Source of the DNA: Phyllobacterium sophorae
GTDB lineage: Bacteria > Pseudomonadota > Alphaproteobacteria > Rhizobiales > Rhizobiaceae
Direction: 5' to 3'
DNA: 64,000 nt
Assembly: GCF_003010965.1 (NCBI RefSeq)
Contig: NZ_PGGM01000019.1
Coordinates: 47,250 to 111,249, forward strand
The notes beneath the pieces are model-generated. The model made no database searches. It saw nothing but the letters and a program-made list of their open reading frames with translations, and was not told where the DNA came from. Positions 38,428 through 49,690 of this stretch are shown here, one piece after another. The stretch's first letter is position 1. Each line of letters starts with the position of its first letter. A program made the translations under genes and the position numbers.

Positions 38428-39702
38428 ATGCTTGAGTTATTGATCGTTGGCTTCCTCATCGTGCTTAATGGCGTTTTCGCACTTTCTGAACTTGCTGTGG
38501 TCTCGGCGCGAAAAATACGTCTTGAAATGCTGGCCGATCGCGGCGTCGCCGGCGCGCAAGCCGCAATTGCCCTGTCCGAGAGTCCGGGTAAATTCCTCTC
38601 GACAGTCCAAATCGGCATCACCCTTGTCGGCATTGTTGCCGGTGCATTTTCCGGTGCGACCCTAGGGGCGCGGATGGGTGAATTGCTAACGGGCGCAGGC
38701 GTTCGCCCCGATATCGCCCAGCCTGGAGGATATGCTCTTGTCATCGGCATCATCACCTATCTTTCCGTTATCGTCGGGGAGCTCGTTCCCAAACATCTGG
38801 CGTTGAAGAATCCCGAGCGCATCGCCTGCTTTATTGCACGTCCCATGAATATGCTGTCTCGGGTTGCCGCTCCTGCCGTTTGGCTGCTCGATGCCTCGAC
38901 GCGTGGCGTCTTCAAACTGCTGGGGGTTTCAACCGCATCGCAAAGCGCCATCACGGATGAGGAAATTCTCACGATCGTTGCCGAGGCCGGCAGTACTGGA
39001 GTGATCGAAGAAGCAGAACGTTCGATGATCTCGGGGGTGATCCGGCTCGGCGACCGCAGTGTCCGCGCCGTGATGACACCCCGTACCGACGTCGAGATGG
39101 TCAAGGTTGACGAAGACGTCGCTTCACTCAAGGGGAAGCTCATCGCGAGCAATCATTCGTGCTTGCCCGTCTTTGACGACGACCGCGACAATGTCATTGG
39201 CGTCATCATGCTGAAGGACATGGTCGAGGCGCTACTATCCGCTTCGCGGGTTGTGATACGCGACCACATCCGCCGTGCTCCCGTGGTTCCCGATACGCTT
39301 GATGCTTTGGCAGCGCTGAAAGTCTTGCGCGACTCGGATGTGCCGATGGCGCTCGTTCATGACGAGTATGGCCACTTCGAAGGTCTGCTGACGCCTGCTG
39401 ACATTCTTGACGCGATAGCTGGGGCATTCCGCTCCGACGAAGATCAGTCCGAGCCGGAGGCTGTTCGACGCGATGATGGTTCCTGGTTGCTTGCCGGTTG
39501 GATGCCCGCCGATGAAATGGCAGAGCTCTTGGGCATCGACCTTCCAAAGACCCGTCATTACGAAACCGTTGCTGGCTTTATCATCGATCGATTGGAACGA
39601 ATTCCGGAAACGGGTGAGGCAATCAATTTCGACGAGTGGCGCTTTGAAGTGGTCGACCTTGACCATCGGCGTGTCGATAAGGTTCTCGCCTCCCGCCTCT
39701 AG
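38428..39702 (+). CDS. CNNM/CorC-type membrane protein with CBS domains (hemolysin-C family)
   Basis: 424 residues. The N-terminal DUF21 membrane domain has four helices (ELLIVGFLIVLNGVFALSELAVVSARKIRLE, VQIGITLVGIVAGAFSGATLG). Next come two CBS domains (VMTPRTDVEMVKVDE, HSCLPVFDDDRDNVIGVIMLKDM, MALVHDEYGHFEGLLT) and the CorC_HlyC C-terminal domain (WLLAGWMPADEMAELLGI, FEVVDLDHRRVDKVL). The family includes magnesium/cobalt efflux proteins and sodium-driven magnesium exporters; haemolysin is a historical name. ATG 38428 lies ten bases after GAGAGG. Monocistronic in appearance. Confidence 0.9.
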   Translation: MLELLIVGFLIVLNGVFALSELAVVSARKIRLEMLADRGVAGAQAAIALSESPGKFLSTVQIGITLVGIVAGAFSGATLGARMGELLTGAGVRPDIAQPGGYALVIGIITYLSVIVGELVPKHLALKNPERIACFIARPMNMLSRVAAPAVWLLDASTRGVFKLLGVSTASQSAITDEEILTIVAEAGSTGVIEEAERSMISGVIRLGDRSVRAVMTPRTDVEMVKVDEDVASLKGKLIASNHSCLPVFDDDRDNVIGVIMLKDMVEALLSASRVVIRDHIRRAPVVPDTLDALAALKVLRDSDVPMALVHDEYGHFEGLLTPADILDAIAGAFRSDEDQSEPEAVRRDDGSWLLAGWMPADEMAELLGIDLPKTRHYETVAGFIIDRLERIPETGEAINFDEWRFEVVDLDHRRVDKVLASRL

Positions 39703-39898
39703 ATGTGTTGGACATCCCTCGGGGCATCAGGGTCACGGAAATTTTGTGCGAAGTCGCTCTCAAAGTCTGCCTCGGAAATATCTGCCAAACTGGGGGTGGT
39801 CCTCACTGAGCTGCCCGGATCTTTTGACACTGTCAGCACGGTCCTACGCACCTGACCTTCAAACAACGGCAATGCCTTGGGTGACCTCTTCCCCGAAG

Positions 39899-40963
39899 CT
39901 AGACTACCTGAAGGCTATGAGTTGATCCCGGCGCGCCTACAGAACCGATGATCCGGGCCGCCGGATAGCCTGCAGCCACTATCTTTTGGAGAACGCCCGT
40001 CGCCCGTTGCGCGCTGCATGAAACAAGCAGGCCGCCGGAGGTTTGAGGATCCGTAAGCACGTGACGTTTCCACGGCGGGAAGTCGTTGGGCAAGACGACC
40101 TCTTTGCCGTAACTTGCCCAATTGCGATGAGATGCCCCGGTGACGAACCCCTGCTGCGCTAGCTCGGCACCCAGAGAAAAAAGGGCGATATCGTCGGTGC
40201 GCAGCGAGATCTGCACGTTCGAACCACGCGAAACCTCCAGGGCGTGGCCGAGAATGCCGAAACCGGTGACGTCCGTAATAGCATGCACATCTGCATCCTG
40301 GGCGAGTTCGGGACCGATACGGTTCAAAAGTGTCGTCGATGCAATGAGCTCGCCATAGGCGTGCGCCGGCAACATACCTTTCTTGAACGCGGCGGAGTAA
40401 ATCCCCACACCGAGGGCCTTGGTCAGGATCAGGGTGTCGCCAGGCCTGGCGCCGCTGTTGCGCCGCAGGCTGGCAACGGGGCAAATGCCTATTACTGCCA
40501 GACCGTAGATCGGCTCCGGCGAATCGATCGAATGACCACCGGCAACAGGGATACCGGCCTGTGCGCATATCGCACGTCCGCCCTTCAATATCTCGCGTAC
40601 CGTTTCAGCGGATATCTTGTCGATCGGCATGCCGAGAATGGCGAGTGCCATGATTGGTTTTCCGCCCATTGCGTAAACATCGGAGATCGCATTGGTCGCC
40701 GCGATCCGGCCGAAGTCAAAGGGATCATCGACCATCGGCATAAAGAAATCTGTAGTCGCGATCACACAGGTTTCGTCATCAAGCTGCCAGACAGCGGCAT
40801 CGTCCCCGGTTTCGGTTCCCACAAGCAGCCGGGCGAACGGCCCAGCTGCAGGTTGATCTGCAAGCAATTGCTGCAACACTGAAGGCGCGAGCTTGCAGCC
40901 GCAGCCGCCACCATGGGCAAGCGCCGTAAGACGTACCGGCGACGATGAAGTTCGATCATCCAT
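39899..40963 (-). CDS. selD: selenide, water dikinase
   Basis: 354 residues. SelD makes selenophosphate from selenide and ATP, the selenium donor for SelA. The active-site glycine/cysteine loop is [15 protein letters not shown], with Cys rather than selenocysteine at the reactive position. Also present are the Asp motifs [11 protein letters not shown] and [33 protein letters not shown], and the C-terminal [13 protein letters not shown]. It lies divergent from and 1.6 kb away from the Sec-containing formate dehydrogenase operon, whose selA, selB and selC complete the pathway. RBS AGAGGATATC precedes the ATG. Confidence 0.96.
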   Translation of the reverse strand: MDDRTSSSPVRLTALAHGGGCGCKLAPSVLQQLLADQPAAGPFARLLVGTETGDDAAVWQLDDETCVIATTDFFMPMVDDPFDFGRIAATNAISDVYAMGGKPIMALAILGMPIDKISAETVREILKGGRAICAQAGIPVAGGHSIDSPEPIYGLAVIGICPVASLRRNSGARPGDTLILTKALGVGIYSAAFKKGMLPAHAYGELIASTTLLNRIGPELAQDADVHAITDVTGFGILGHALEVSRGSNVQISLRTDDIALFSLGAELAQQGFVTGASHRNWASYGKEVVLPNDFPPWKRHVLTDPQTSGGLLVSCSAQRATGVLQKIVAAGYPAARIIGSVGAPGSTHSLQVV

Positions 40964-40995
40964 GATATCCTCTGCGTGGGTTTGCCAGTCGTTCG

Positions 40996-42096
40996 TCAGA
41001 TCGTGATTTCCCGTGAGCGAATCGAGTATTTGAACGCGTCGGGCTCAAGGCAATCGAGCCTGACCGAGGCAACTTCCGCCTGCGGGTACATCAGGAAAGC
41101 CAGCGCCGGTCCGCTTGAATTGGGCAGCGTCACGTCGCGGGCATCATTATAGGCGATCCAGTTGCCTTCCCAGGCACCAAACAGTGTCTCACGCGCGGCG
41201 ACGACCTTGGGATCGTCAGCGCCCAGACCGCTTTTTACCTCCTCAAGCATCATCTTTCGCACATCCGCCGGATCGACGGGCACCCAGCCAAAGTCGGAAA
41301 GATAGACTTCGGCGCGGCAATGCTGCGCCTTGGTGACGATCTCGTTGTTCGCTCCGAGGCTCTTGTAACCAAAATTTGACGGCGCGACCCGCAAACCGTA
41401 AATGTCGCGCGCAGGAAGACCGGCGGCGCGGGCAAGGCCGACATAAAGAGCATTCAGATCGGCACATTTTCCGCCAAGGTCGCCGCTTCTCAACATGGCG
41501 GCGACATCGCCGGAACCGCAGCCACGTGTGGCGGGGTTCCGGTAGGTGTTTGCGACCACCCACTCGTAAAGCAGCCTCGCCTTCTCAACCTCGTTTGTTA
41601 TCCTACCAACAATCCTGTTGGATGTTTCCTCGACGATGCCGTCGACGGGGACAAATCGACTGCCAGCCAGATATCGTGCACGCTCGGCGGACATTAGCGG
41701 GGTGGGACTTCCCGGCCTTGATAGATCCATGGCACGATCACGCGTGGCTACATGGCTAATGATCTCGACAGCTGGCGCGCCCCGGCCGGCTTTCCACTCG
41801 ACAAGCAGCATGTCAGCGTCATCGGGTGCACCGTGCATGACTCTGGCGCTGGCTGCGTTGGTCGTAACGGTGCTTGTCTCTGACCGATTCCAATCGCTGG
41901 CGCTGAAGCCTGGCAGCGGGACCCATGCGCGCCCGGAGCCTTCCGTCCCTGATAGCTCGATACGGGTGGTGATTTCGAAGGTCCGCCACGCGCCGGGCCT
42001 TGGCGCAAAAGCAGGGTCAGCAAAGACCTTTCCTGGCATTGCGGCGATCACGCTCGCTGCGGTACCGGCCTTTAGAAATTCGCGACGATCTAACAT
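40996..42096 (-). CDS. Tat-exported transglutaminase-like protein
   Basis: 366 residues. The N-terminus is a twin-arginine signal ([19 protein letters not shown], cleavage after KVFADP region). A transglutaminase-like domain follows at about 190-310, with catalytic Cys in [23 protein letters not shown], His in [10 protein letters not shown] and Asp in [11 protein letters not shown] 42096 follows GGGAGGGCTTAAA; the longer frame upstream would hide the signal. It is 32 bases upstream of selD on the same strand and may be cotranscribed with it. Bacterial members are proteases or cross-linkers of the envelope; no selenium link is known. Confidence 0.86.
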   Translation of the reverse strand: MLDRREFLKAGTAASVIAAMPGKVFADPAFAPRPGAWRTFEITTRIELSGTEGSGRAWVPLPGFSASDWNRSETSTVTTNAASARVMHGAPDDADMLLVEWKAGRGAPAVEIISHVATRDRAMDLSRPGSPTPLMSAERARYLAGSRFVPVDGIVEETSNRIVGRITNEVEKARLLYEWVVANTYRNPATRGCGSGDVAAMLRSGDLGGKCADLNALYVGLARAAGLPARDIYGLRVAPSNFGYKSLGANNEIVTKAQHCRAEVYLSDFGWVPVDPADVRKMMLEEVKSGLGADDPKVVAARETLFGAWEGNWIAYNDARDVTLPNSSGPALAFLMYPQAEVASVRLDCLEPDAFKYSIRSREITI

Positions 42097-42424
42097 TTTA
42101 AGCCCTCCCGATTTGACGACATCAACGGCGCTGGCAGACAGTTGAAATGTATGGGGTGAAAGCTTTTCGTGATTTGTGAAAGGGGCGCGCAGCCCAATAA
42201 AGACGCCCTTTCCGGGCGCGCTTTGCAACGGAAGGATATGAGGACTGCCCCGAACTCGGGAGCGACAAGCAAGCTCACGCGACTATTCTTGTCCATTTGG
42301 GACCGAAGGTCAATTTATCATTGCTTGAGTTGCGAACAGCACAATATCGACAACATTGGTTATGTTCACCACCGCACATCTTTAATTTGAGATTTCCATT
42401 CATATTTGATCGCTTCTTATTGAT

Positions 42425-42452
42425 TTGACAATAAAATATGCTCAGGTAGGAT
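42425..42452 (+). promoter_or_regulatory. putative promoter of the formate dehydrogenase operon
   Basis: TTGACA (42425-42430) and TAGGAT (42447-42452) are separated by 16 bases within a very AT-rich segment, about 80 bases before the fdoG start. A perfect -35 in the only sizable intergenic region before the operon makes this a reasonable candidate. No clear FNR, NarL or sigma-54 box was identified nearby. Confidence 0.45.
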
Positions 42453-42532
42453 TTTGTCTTTAAATGCCGATGTTGTTCTCATCTCCGGCATGCTGGGTTG
42501 GCAAAGCCGGCTTACAGGGGAGGTAACATTCT

Positions 42533-45500
42533 ATGAACATGGAACTCTCGCGGCGCCAGTTTCTTGCGGCGACCGGCGCGGGTTTTGCGGGTACGGCGCT
42601 TGGAGCCTTTGGCTTTGGTGAAGTCGAGACAGCACATGCTGAAGCGATCCGCGCTTTCAAACTCGTGAATACCACCGAAACGCGCAACACCTGTCCATAC
42701 TGCTCCGTTGCATGCGGCATAATCATGTACTCAAAGGGTGATCTTAGAAAAGGCGAACAGGCCGAGATTATCCATATCGAGGGCGACAGCGACCACCCGA
42801 CAAATCGTGGCACGCTTTGCCCCAAAGGGTCGGCGCTTCTCAATTTCGTCAAGGCCGAGACTCGCTTGAAATATCCGATGGTTCGCAGGCCTGGCTCGGA
42901 CAAATTCGAACGCATCGGATGGGAAGAAGCTCTCGATCGCATCGCCCGGTTGATGAAGGACGATCGCGACGGTAATTTTGTCCAGAAAAACAATGACGGC
43001 GTAACAGTAAACCGGTGGACCACGACTGGTTTCCTCGCCGCCTCCGCAACAACGAATGAAACGGCGTTTGTGACCTACAAAGTCGTACGCAGCGCCGGAA
43101 TGCTGGTATTCGATAACCAGGCACGTGTCTGACACGGCCCAACGGTGTCCAGTTTGGGCCCAACATTTGGCCGTGGTGCAATGACCAACTCCTGGACGGA
43201 CATCAAGAACACGGATCTTGTTGTCATCATGGGAGGCAATGCCGCTGAAGCGCACCCTTGCGGGTTTAAATGGGTCACGGAGGCCAAGGCCAACCGTGGT
43301 GCGAGGCTGATTGTCGTCGATCCGCGCTTTACGCGCTCGGCATCGGTTGCCGATGTGTATGCACCGATTCGCCAGGGATCGGACATCGCCTTCCTGCTCG
43401 GCGTCATGAATTACTGCATCCAGAACGACAAGGTGCAGTGGGACTATGTCAAGGCATTCACCAATGCCGCCTACATCGTCAAGGACGGCTTCGCATACAA
43501 GGACGGCCTGTTTACCGGTTACGACGAAACCAAGCGCGACTATGACAAGTCGAGTTGGGACTATGTGATCGGCGATGACGGGTACGCTACGGTGGACGAC
43601 ACGCTCACGCATCCGCGCTGCGTTTGGAACCTGCTGAAGGCGCATGTTTCGGTCTACACGCCGGAAACGGTCGAGCGCATCTGTGGTACACCCAAGGAGA
43701 AGTTCCTGAAGGTGGCCGAGATGATCTCGGAATGTTCAACGCCGACCAAGACGATGACGTCCATGTACGCGCTTGGCTGGACACAGCATTCGAAAGGCTC
43801 GCAAAACATCCGTTCGATGGCGATGCTGCAACTCATATTGGGCAATATCGGCGTGCGCGGCGGGGGCATGAACGCACTGCGCGGGCACTCCAACATTCAA
43901 GGCCTCACCGATGTCGGGCTGATGTCCAACCTTTTGCCGGGTTATATGACGCTGCCGACCGAGAAGGAGGTGGATTTCGACAGCTACATGTCAACACGCG
44001 GTTTCAAACCACTTCGGCCCAACCAGATGAGCTATTGGCAGAACTACAAGAAGTTCTTCGTCAGTTTCCTGAAAGCCATGTGGGGTCCCGCGGCGACGCC
44101 GGAAAACCATTTTGCCTATGACTGGTTACCCAAGCTTGATGTCCCGAGCTACGATGTGCTGCGCGCCTTCGAACTTATGAACCAGGGCAAGATGACAGGG
44201 TATATTTGTCAAGGGTTCAATCCACTGCTCGCAGCTCCGAACAGAACGAAGCTGACTGCATCGCTGTCGAAGCTCAAGTTCCTCGTTACGATGGATCCCC
44301 TGGACACGGAGACCTCGCGGTTCTGGGAGAATCACGGCGAGTTTAACGATGTTGATCCTTCGCAAATCCAAACGGAGGTCTTCCAACTGCCCTCCACATG
44401 CTTTGCTGAAGATGAGGGCTCGCTGACCAATTCCGGACGCTGGCTGCAATGGCATTGGCCGGGCGGCACGCCTCCTGGAGAAGCGAAGACGGACAATTGG
44501 ATCATGGCGCAGATCTATGTGCGCCTGAGAGACCTTTATCGCAAGGAAGGAGGAGCCTTCCCCGATCCGATCGTCAATCTCGACTGGTCCTATGGCGATC
44601 CGGGCGAGCCGACTGCTGAAGAGCTTGCCAAGGAAATCAATGGCAGGGCCTATGCCACTGTCTATGACCCGAGCGATCCGACCAAGGTGGTTGCCGAAGC
44701 AGGCAAGCTGGTACCCAGCTTTGCTGCGCTGCGTGATGATGGTTCCACATCGAGCGGCTGCTGGATTTACGCCGGTTGCTTCAATGAGAACGGCAACAAT
44801 ATGGCGCGCCGGGATACGTCCGACCCCGACGAAACCGGCGCTTATTCCAAGTGGGCGTTCTCCTGGCCCGTCAACCGCCGCATTCTCTACAACCGGGCTT
44901 CAGCGGATTTGAAGGGCAAGGCATGGGATCCAAGCCGCAAGCTGATCGAGTGGGACGGGCAGAAATGGTCTGGCTATGATGTGCCGGATATCGCTCCGAC
45001 GGCCAAGCCGTCGGATGTCGGGCCATTCATCATGAATCCCGAGGGTGTGTCACGCCTGTTTGTGCGTGGCATGATGCGCGACGGTCCGTTTCCGGCCCAT
45101 TATGAACCGTTCGAATCACCGGTCACCAACTTCGTTGCCCCGAATGTACGCGGCAATCCCGCAGCGCGGGTGTTCGCGGGCGATTTCGCGCAATTTGCCG
45201 AGCCCGCATCACAGGAGTTTCCCTATGCGGCAACATCCTACCGTCTGACCGAACATTTCCACTATTGGACCAAGCATGTGTGGGTGAATGCCGTCCTGCA
45301 GCCCGAATTCTTCGTCGAGATATCGGAAGAACTCGCCAAGGAGAGGGGCATCGTCAAAGGCGGATGGGTGCGAGTGTGGTCCAAGCGCGGATCCATCAAA
45401 GCCAAGGCAGTCGTGACAAAGCGGATCAAACCTTTGATCTGCGACGGCAAACCGGTTCACGTGGTGGGTATACCACTGCACTGGGGTTTCACTGGAGCGG

Positions 45501-45619
45501 CAAAGAAAGGCTTCGGTCCGAATTCGCTCACCCCCTTTGTAGGTGACGCCAATATCGAGACGCCTGAATACAAGGCGTTCCTGGTCAATATCGAGCCCAT
45601 CGCCGGGCCAGTGGCATAG
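42533..45619 (+). CDS. fdoG: selenocysteine formate dehydrogenase, catalytic alpha subunit
   Basis: 1028 residues if the in-frame TGA at 43130-43132 is read as selenocysteine (residue 200). The context VUHGPTVSS matches the FdnG/FdoG active site. It has a twin-arginine signal (SRRQFLAATGAGFAG), a [4Fe-4S] site (NTCPYCSVACG, then GTLCPKG) and a molybdopterin guanine dinucleotide fold, e.g. NIRSMAMLQLILGNIGVRGGGMNALRGHSNIQG. It oxidises formate in the periplasm and passes electrons to FdoH and FdoI. The rest of the frame continues unbroken for 829 codons, and selA, selB, selC and selD are all local. A gene finder would split it into two pieces. RBS GGGAGGTAAC. Confidence 0.97.
43133..43175 (+). 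promoter_or_regulatory. bacterial SECIS element behind the UGA of fdoG
   Basis: Immediately after the TGA, CACGGCC (43133-43139) pairs with GGCCGTG (43169-43175). Inside, gtcc (43147-43150) pairs with gggc (43156-43159) around an agttt loop that includes the gu expected for SelB recognition. The distance from the UGA to the apical stem is about 14 bases, fitting the known bacterial SECIS arrangement in formate dehydrogenase mRNAs. Secondary structure was judged by eye. Confidence 0.75.
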
Positions 45620-45631
45620 GAGACGGCCGCC

Positions 45632-46576
45632 ATGTTCCCGCCTGTTCCAAATCCCACCACCCAGCTTAAATCCCCGAAGTTCGGTGAACACGACCTGATC
45701 CGCCGGTCGGCGTCAACAGTGACACCGCCGGCCCAGCGCCAGAGTGAGGTCGCAAAGCTCATTGACGTGTCCAAGTGTATCGGCTGCAAGGCTTGCCAAA
45801 CGGCCTGTATCGAGTGGAATGACACGCATCCGGAAGTAGGGGTCAACACGGGCATTTACGAAAACCCGCATGACCTGACGCCGGACATGTTCACTTTGAT
45901 GCGATTCACCGAATGGGAGAATCCAGAGACGAACAATCTGGAATGGCTTATTCGCAAGGATGGGTGCATGCATTGCGAGGATCCGGGCTGCCTGAAGGCC
46001 TGCCCGGCGCCAGGCGCCATTGTCCAATATTCAAATGGCATTGTCGATTTCGTCCACGAGAACTGTATTGGCTGCGGCTACTGCATTAAGGGGTGCCCGT
46101 TCAATATTCCGCGCATCTCTGAAGTCGATCATACTGCCTATAAATGCACGCTCTGCTCCGACCGAGTGGCCGTAGGGCAAGGGCCGGCTTGCGCGAAGGC
46201 CTGCCCAACGCAGGCAATTGTGTTTGGCACCAAGGAGGAAATGAAGCAGCACGCGCAAGGACGTATCACCGATCTGAAATCACGTGGTTTTGCCAATGCG
46301 GGCCTCTACGATCCGCCGGGGGTCGGCGGCACACATGTCATGTACGTTCTGCATCACGCAGACAAGCCGGAAATTTACGCCGGTCTGCCGAGCAATCCGA
46401 GGATCAGCCCGGTCGTCGAGGCCTGGAAAGGTGTCACCAAATACGCCGGTCTTGCCGTGATCGGCCTCGCAGCGGCGACTGGGTTCATGCACTATCTGGT
46501 TGCGGGACCCAACCGCGTTTCCCAAGGGGACGAGGAGGCAGCGGAAAGGTTGGCCGGAGAGGAGCGGCGTCCATGA
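45632..46576 (+). CDS. fdoH: formate dehydrogenase iron-sulfur beta subunit
   Basis: 314 residues with four [4Fe-4S] ligand sets: [45 protein letters not shown], and [22 protein letters not shown] single C-terminal membrane helix ([20 protein letters not shown]) anchors it, as in FdnH/FdoH. It carries electrons from the catalytic subunit to the cytochrome b subunit. It lies 12 bases behind fdoG and overlaps fdoI by ATGA. Confidence 0.96.
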   Translation: MFPPVPNPTTQLKSPKFGEHDLIRRSASTVTPPAQRQSEVAKLIDVSKCIGCKACQTACIEWNDTHPEVGVNTGIYENPHDLTPDMFTLMRFTEWENPETNNLEWLIRKDGCMHCEDPGCLKACPAPGAIVQYSNGIVDFVHENCIGCGYCIKGCPFNIPRISEVDHTAYKCTLCSDRVAVGQGPACAKACPTQAIVFGTKEEMKQHAQGRITDLKSRGFANAGLYDPPGVGGTHVMYVLHHADKPEIYAGLPSNPRISPVVEAWKGVTKYAGLAVIGLAAATGFMHYLVAGPNRVSQGDEEAAERLAGEERRP

Positions 46577-47274
46577 GTAGGGATTATGATGTGGGCAAGG
46601 GCGATAGTGTTCATGCCGGCAAACCCGTTACAGTTGATCGCTATACCGCCGGAGCGCGGATCAATCACTGGATTACGGCGACAAGCCTTGTGCTTTTGGC
46701 TCTCTCCGGTCTGGCCTTGTTTCACCCGCGCCTGTTTTTCCTCTCCGGATTTTTTGGTGGCGGTCCCTTGACGCGCATCATCCATCCGTGGATCGGCGTG
46801 GTGCTGTTTTTCAGCTTTTTGGGGCTGTTTGTCCGCTTTTGGAAGGCCAACCTTTGGAGACGGGACGATGGCACCTGGCTTGCGCGCATTCGGGATGTGT
46901 TGACTGCACACGACGAACGCTTGCCGGAAGTGGGCAAGTACAATGCCGGGCAAAAACTCGTCTTCTGGTCAATGTCGATCCTGATCGTCGTGCTCATAAC
47001 GAGTGGCGTGGTGATCTGGGATCAGTATTTCTTCGCCTTAACGACGATCGAGCAGAAGCGGTGGGCTGTGCTGATACATTCAATGGCAGCTATTCTGGCT
47101 ATCAGTGTCTGGATAATCCATGTCTACGCAGCGATCTGGGTACGTGGTACAATACGGGCCATGACCCGCGGCTCCGTCACCGGGGGTTGGGCGTGGCGGC
47201 ATCATCGCAAGTGGTTGCGTGAGCTGGTCGCGAAAGCATCGAAAGACAAATCCGGAAGAACGCCCGCCGAATAG
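46573..47274 (+). CDS. fdoI: formate dehydrogenase cytochrome b gamma subunit
   Basis: 233 residues with four membrane helices and haem-ligand histidines in [35 protein letters not shown] and [23 protein letters not shown]. It is the FdnI/FdoI family subunit delivering electrons to quinone. The ATG at 46573 is inside the fdoH stop; the same frame is open 143 codons upstream, but that part is antiphase to fdoH and not coding. Together with fdoG and fdoH it makes a complete respiratory formate dehydrogenase. Confidence 0.94.
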   Translation: MSRDYDVGKGDSVHAGKPVTVDRYTAGARINHWITATSLVLLALSGLALFHPRLFFLSGFFGGGPLTRIIHPWIGVVLFFSFLGLFVRFWKANLWRRDDGTWLARIRDVLTAHDERLPEVGKYNAGQKLVFWSMSILIVVLITSGVVIWDQYFFALTTIEQKRWAVLIHSMAAILAISVWIIHVYAAIWVRGTIRAMTRGSVTGGWAWRHHRKWLRELVAKASKDKSGRTPAE

Positions 47275-47338
47275 AAGGGGTGTTGGCGAGATGAGATATC
47301 TCGGTCCACGTGGCCCGGGTGGTTCGTGAGGGAGTGCT

Positions 47339-48256
47339 ATGAGTCGCAAAAGTGCGGTCGTACCGGATCCGACAGTGATTGGAAATGTTGCGTCACCTCC
47401 CTTTGCGCGTCTTCCTGATCCTGCCTCGTTTTTCTCCGTCAGAGCGGCACGTCTGCGCCAATTGGCCGAGACCAGCAATCTTGCTCCTTATCTCAATTTC
47501 CTTGCCCGACTCGCGACCGTCCAAAGTGATATCCAGTCGGGTCTGCCGCGACCCGAAAGACCCGACACGCAGACAATCGCACGGGCGCGCGCGTTTGAAA
47601 TGCCGCTGCTGGACCGAAGCACGTTAGCGGGCGACAAGGCAGTTGGCAGTGTATTCGATCGCTTGTTCGCTGCCGCTACCGCAATCGACAAGCCGGTTGA
47701 CGCAGCCAAAGCGCTTGCTCACGTCACCGCCGCCGATCACGTCCAACGCCTCGCCATGGCGCATAGCGTGTTTTCCAATAGTCTGCCCGCAGATGCGATT
47801 GCTGAGCATGTTTTTGTGTGGGCGGGTCTCCAGGTATACTTTGCCCGGCTTGCGTCTGTTCTCGATCTGGCAATGCTGGCGCCGGTGGCTGATGGCGTTT
47901 GCCCAGTGTGTGGCAGCATGCCGGCGTCGACAATGGTCGTTGGCTGGCCCGGTTCTCACGGCGCACGGTTTTGCTCATGTTCCCTGTGCGGCACGCTCTG
48001 GCACTATGTCCGTGTCAAATGCGTGCTTTGCGGATCAACCAAGGGCATCGGTTATCAGGAAATCCACGGGCAAAGCGGCGTCATCAAGGCTGAAACCTGC
48101 GACGAATGCCTGGGCTGGTCGAAGATCTTGTACCAGAACAAGGAAGCCGCGGTCGATCCTGTTGCCGACGACGTGGCAAGCCTTGGCCTCGACCTGCTGA
48201 TGCGTGAGGGACCCTATCATCGCGGTGGCTTTTCTCCACTGTTAGCCGGCTTTTAG
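47339..48256 (+). CDS. fdhE: formate dehydrogenase accessory protein FdhE
   Basis: 305 residues with the FdhE metal-binding cysteines: CPVCGSMPASTMVV, CSCSLCGTLWHYVRVKCVLCGS and AETCDECLGW. These form two rubredoxin-like sites needed for assembly of active respiratory formate dehydrogenase. GAGGGAGTGCT precedes the ATG. It sits between fdoI and selA, ten bases ahead of the latter. The N-terminal 150 residues are helical and less conserved. Confidence 0.94.
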   Translation: MSRKSAVVPDPTVIGNVASPPFARLPDPASFFSVRAARLRQLAETSNLAPYLNFLARLATVQSDIQSGLPRPERPDTQTIARARAFEMPLLDRSTLAGDKAVGSVFDRLFAAATAIDKPVDAAKALAHVTAADHVQRLAMAHSVFSNSLPADAIAEHVFVWAGLQVYFARLASVLDLAMLAPVADGVCPVCGSMPASTMVVGWPGSHGARFCSCSLCGTLWHYVRVKCVLCGSTKGIGYQEIHGQSGVIKAETCDECLGWSKILYQNKEAAVDPVADDVASLGLDLLMREGPYHRGGFSPLLAGF

Positions 48257-48265
48257 GGGGCGGTT

Positions 48266-49690
48266 ATGGATAGCAACGCCAATTTGCGCCGCATTCCTTC
48301 GATGGATGCGCTTTTGAAGTTGGCATCAGCGAGCAATGCAATCGAGCGTTTTGGCCGACCTGCCGTCACAAAAGCGCTGCGAACTATAGTGGCGGATTTG
48401 CGTAACGCAATCCGTGAGGGCCGGAATGCTCCCACTGGGGAAAACATTGTGGCTGCCGCGCTTGCCAGACTTGATGCGGATGACCAATCAACGCTCCGGC
48501 CGCTGTTCAATTTGACCGGCACCGTGCTGCACACCAATCTTGGTCGCGCATTGCTTGCGCCAGCGGCGATCGAGGCTGCAATGGTGGCCATGCGCGAGGC
48601 TGTATCTCTCGAATTCGATCTTGACAGCGGCAACCGTGGTGAACGCGATGATCATCTGCGCTTTCTCCTTTGCAAACTCACCGGGGCGGAAGATGCGACG
48701 ATTGTCAACAACAATGCCGCAGCTGTCCTTTTGGTCCTGAACAGTCTGGCATTGGGAAGGGAGGCCATTGTCTCGCGCGGTGAGCTGATCGAAATCGGCG
48801 GCGCTTTCCGTATGCCGGATATCATGGCGCGCGCCGGTGTTCGTCTTATCGAGGTCGGTACCACGAACCGCACCCATGCAAGCGACTACGACAAGGCCAT
48901 TGGCCCCGAAACTGGCCTGATATTGAAGGTCCATACCTCAAACTACCGCATCGAAGGCTTTACCAAGGACGTGGGCGCACGTGAGTTGGCCGCCATTGCT
49001 GGCCGCAAGGGCGTGCCTCTGGTCAACGATCTCGGTTCCGGTACATTGATAGATCTCACCCGTTTCGGGCTTGCCCACGAACCAACCGTGCGCGAAGCTC
49101 TCAATGAGGGTGCCGACATAGTGACCTTTTCCGGCGACAAGTTGCTGGGCGGTCCGCAAGCCGGATTTATTTTAGGCCGCAAGTCGCTCATTGAGAAAAT
49201 CAACACAAACCCGATGAAACGGGCGTTGCGTGTCGACAAAATCCGCCTTGCGGCGCTGATGGCGACTTTGCAGCTCTATCGCGATCCCGATCGCCTGAGC
49301 GAACGCCTCCCCACTATGCGACTGCTTACCCGTTCGCAGCGTGAAATCGACGCGCAAGCGCAACGATTGGTGCCTGTGATAGAACAGGCCTTAAACGGCG
49401 CTTTCAACGTTTCGGCTGTTGCATGCGAAAGTCAGATCGGATCAGGCGCTTTGCCGCTCGCCACGGTGCCGAGCGCAGGCTTGGCGCTGACACCGATCGA
49501 GAGCAGTGGCCGCGCACTGGCGACGTTGGCATCAGCACTCAGGCAGCTGCCAATGCCGGTCATCGGCCGTATCGAGCGCGGATCGCTCGTTTTGGATCTG
49601 CGTTGCCTTGAAGACGAAACTGGTTTTGTCACCAATCTCGTTGGGGTTGATCTATCACCCAAAGGATGGTCGGATGATGAGCCTTCTTAG
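48266..49690 (+). CDS. selA: L-seryl-tRNA(Sec) selenium transferase
   Basis: 474 residues. A PLP-dependent enzyme that converts Ser-tRNA(Sec) to Sec-tRNA(Sec). Landmarks: [53 protein letters not shown], and the PLP Lys in [24 protein letters not shown] precedes the ATG, and the gene overlaps the next (Sel1-like) gene by 17 bases. The length is normal. Confidence 0.97.
   Translation: MDSNANLRRIPSMDALLKLASASNAIERFGRPAVTKALRTIVADLRNAIREGRNAPTGENIVAAALARLDADDQSTLRPLFNLTGTVLHTNLGRALLAPAAIEAAMVAMREAVSLEFDLDSGNRGERDDHLRFLLCKLTGAEDATIVNNNAAAVLLVLNSLALGREAIVSRGELIEIGGAFRMPDIMARAGVRLIEVGTTNRTHASDYDKAIGPETGLILKVHTSNYRIEGFTKDVGARELAAIAGRKGVPLVNDLGSGTLIDLTRFGLAHEPTVREALNEGADIVTFSGDKLLGGPQAGFILGRKSLIEKINTNPMKRALRVDKIRLAALMATLQLYRDPDRLSERLPTMRLLTRSQREIDAQAQRLVPVIEQALNGAFNVSAVACESQIGSGALPLATVPSAGLALTPIESSGRALATLASALRQLPMPVIGRIERGSLVLDLRCLEDETGFVTNLVGVDLSPKGWSDDEPS

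Noticed and set aside
39899..40963. selD as a selenoprotein itself
   Set aside because: The reactive position in GGGCGCKL is encoded by a Cys codon; there is no in-frame TGA.
43130..43145. Premature stop or frameshift splitting formate dehydrogenase into two genes
   Set aside because: The TGA stands exactly at the selenocysteine position of FdnG/FdoG, the frame continues unchanged, a SECIS-like hairpin follows, and selA, selB, selC and selD are all present.
46144..46572. N-terminal extension of the cytochrome b subunit
   Set aside because: The extra 143 codons lie antiphase within fdoH, whose iron-sulfur motifs define the real frame; the ATG at 46573 overlapping the fdoH stop is the natural start.
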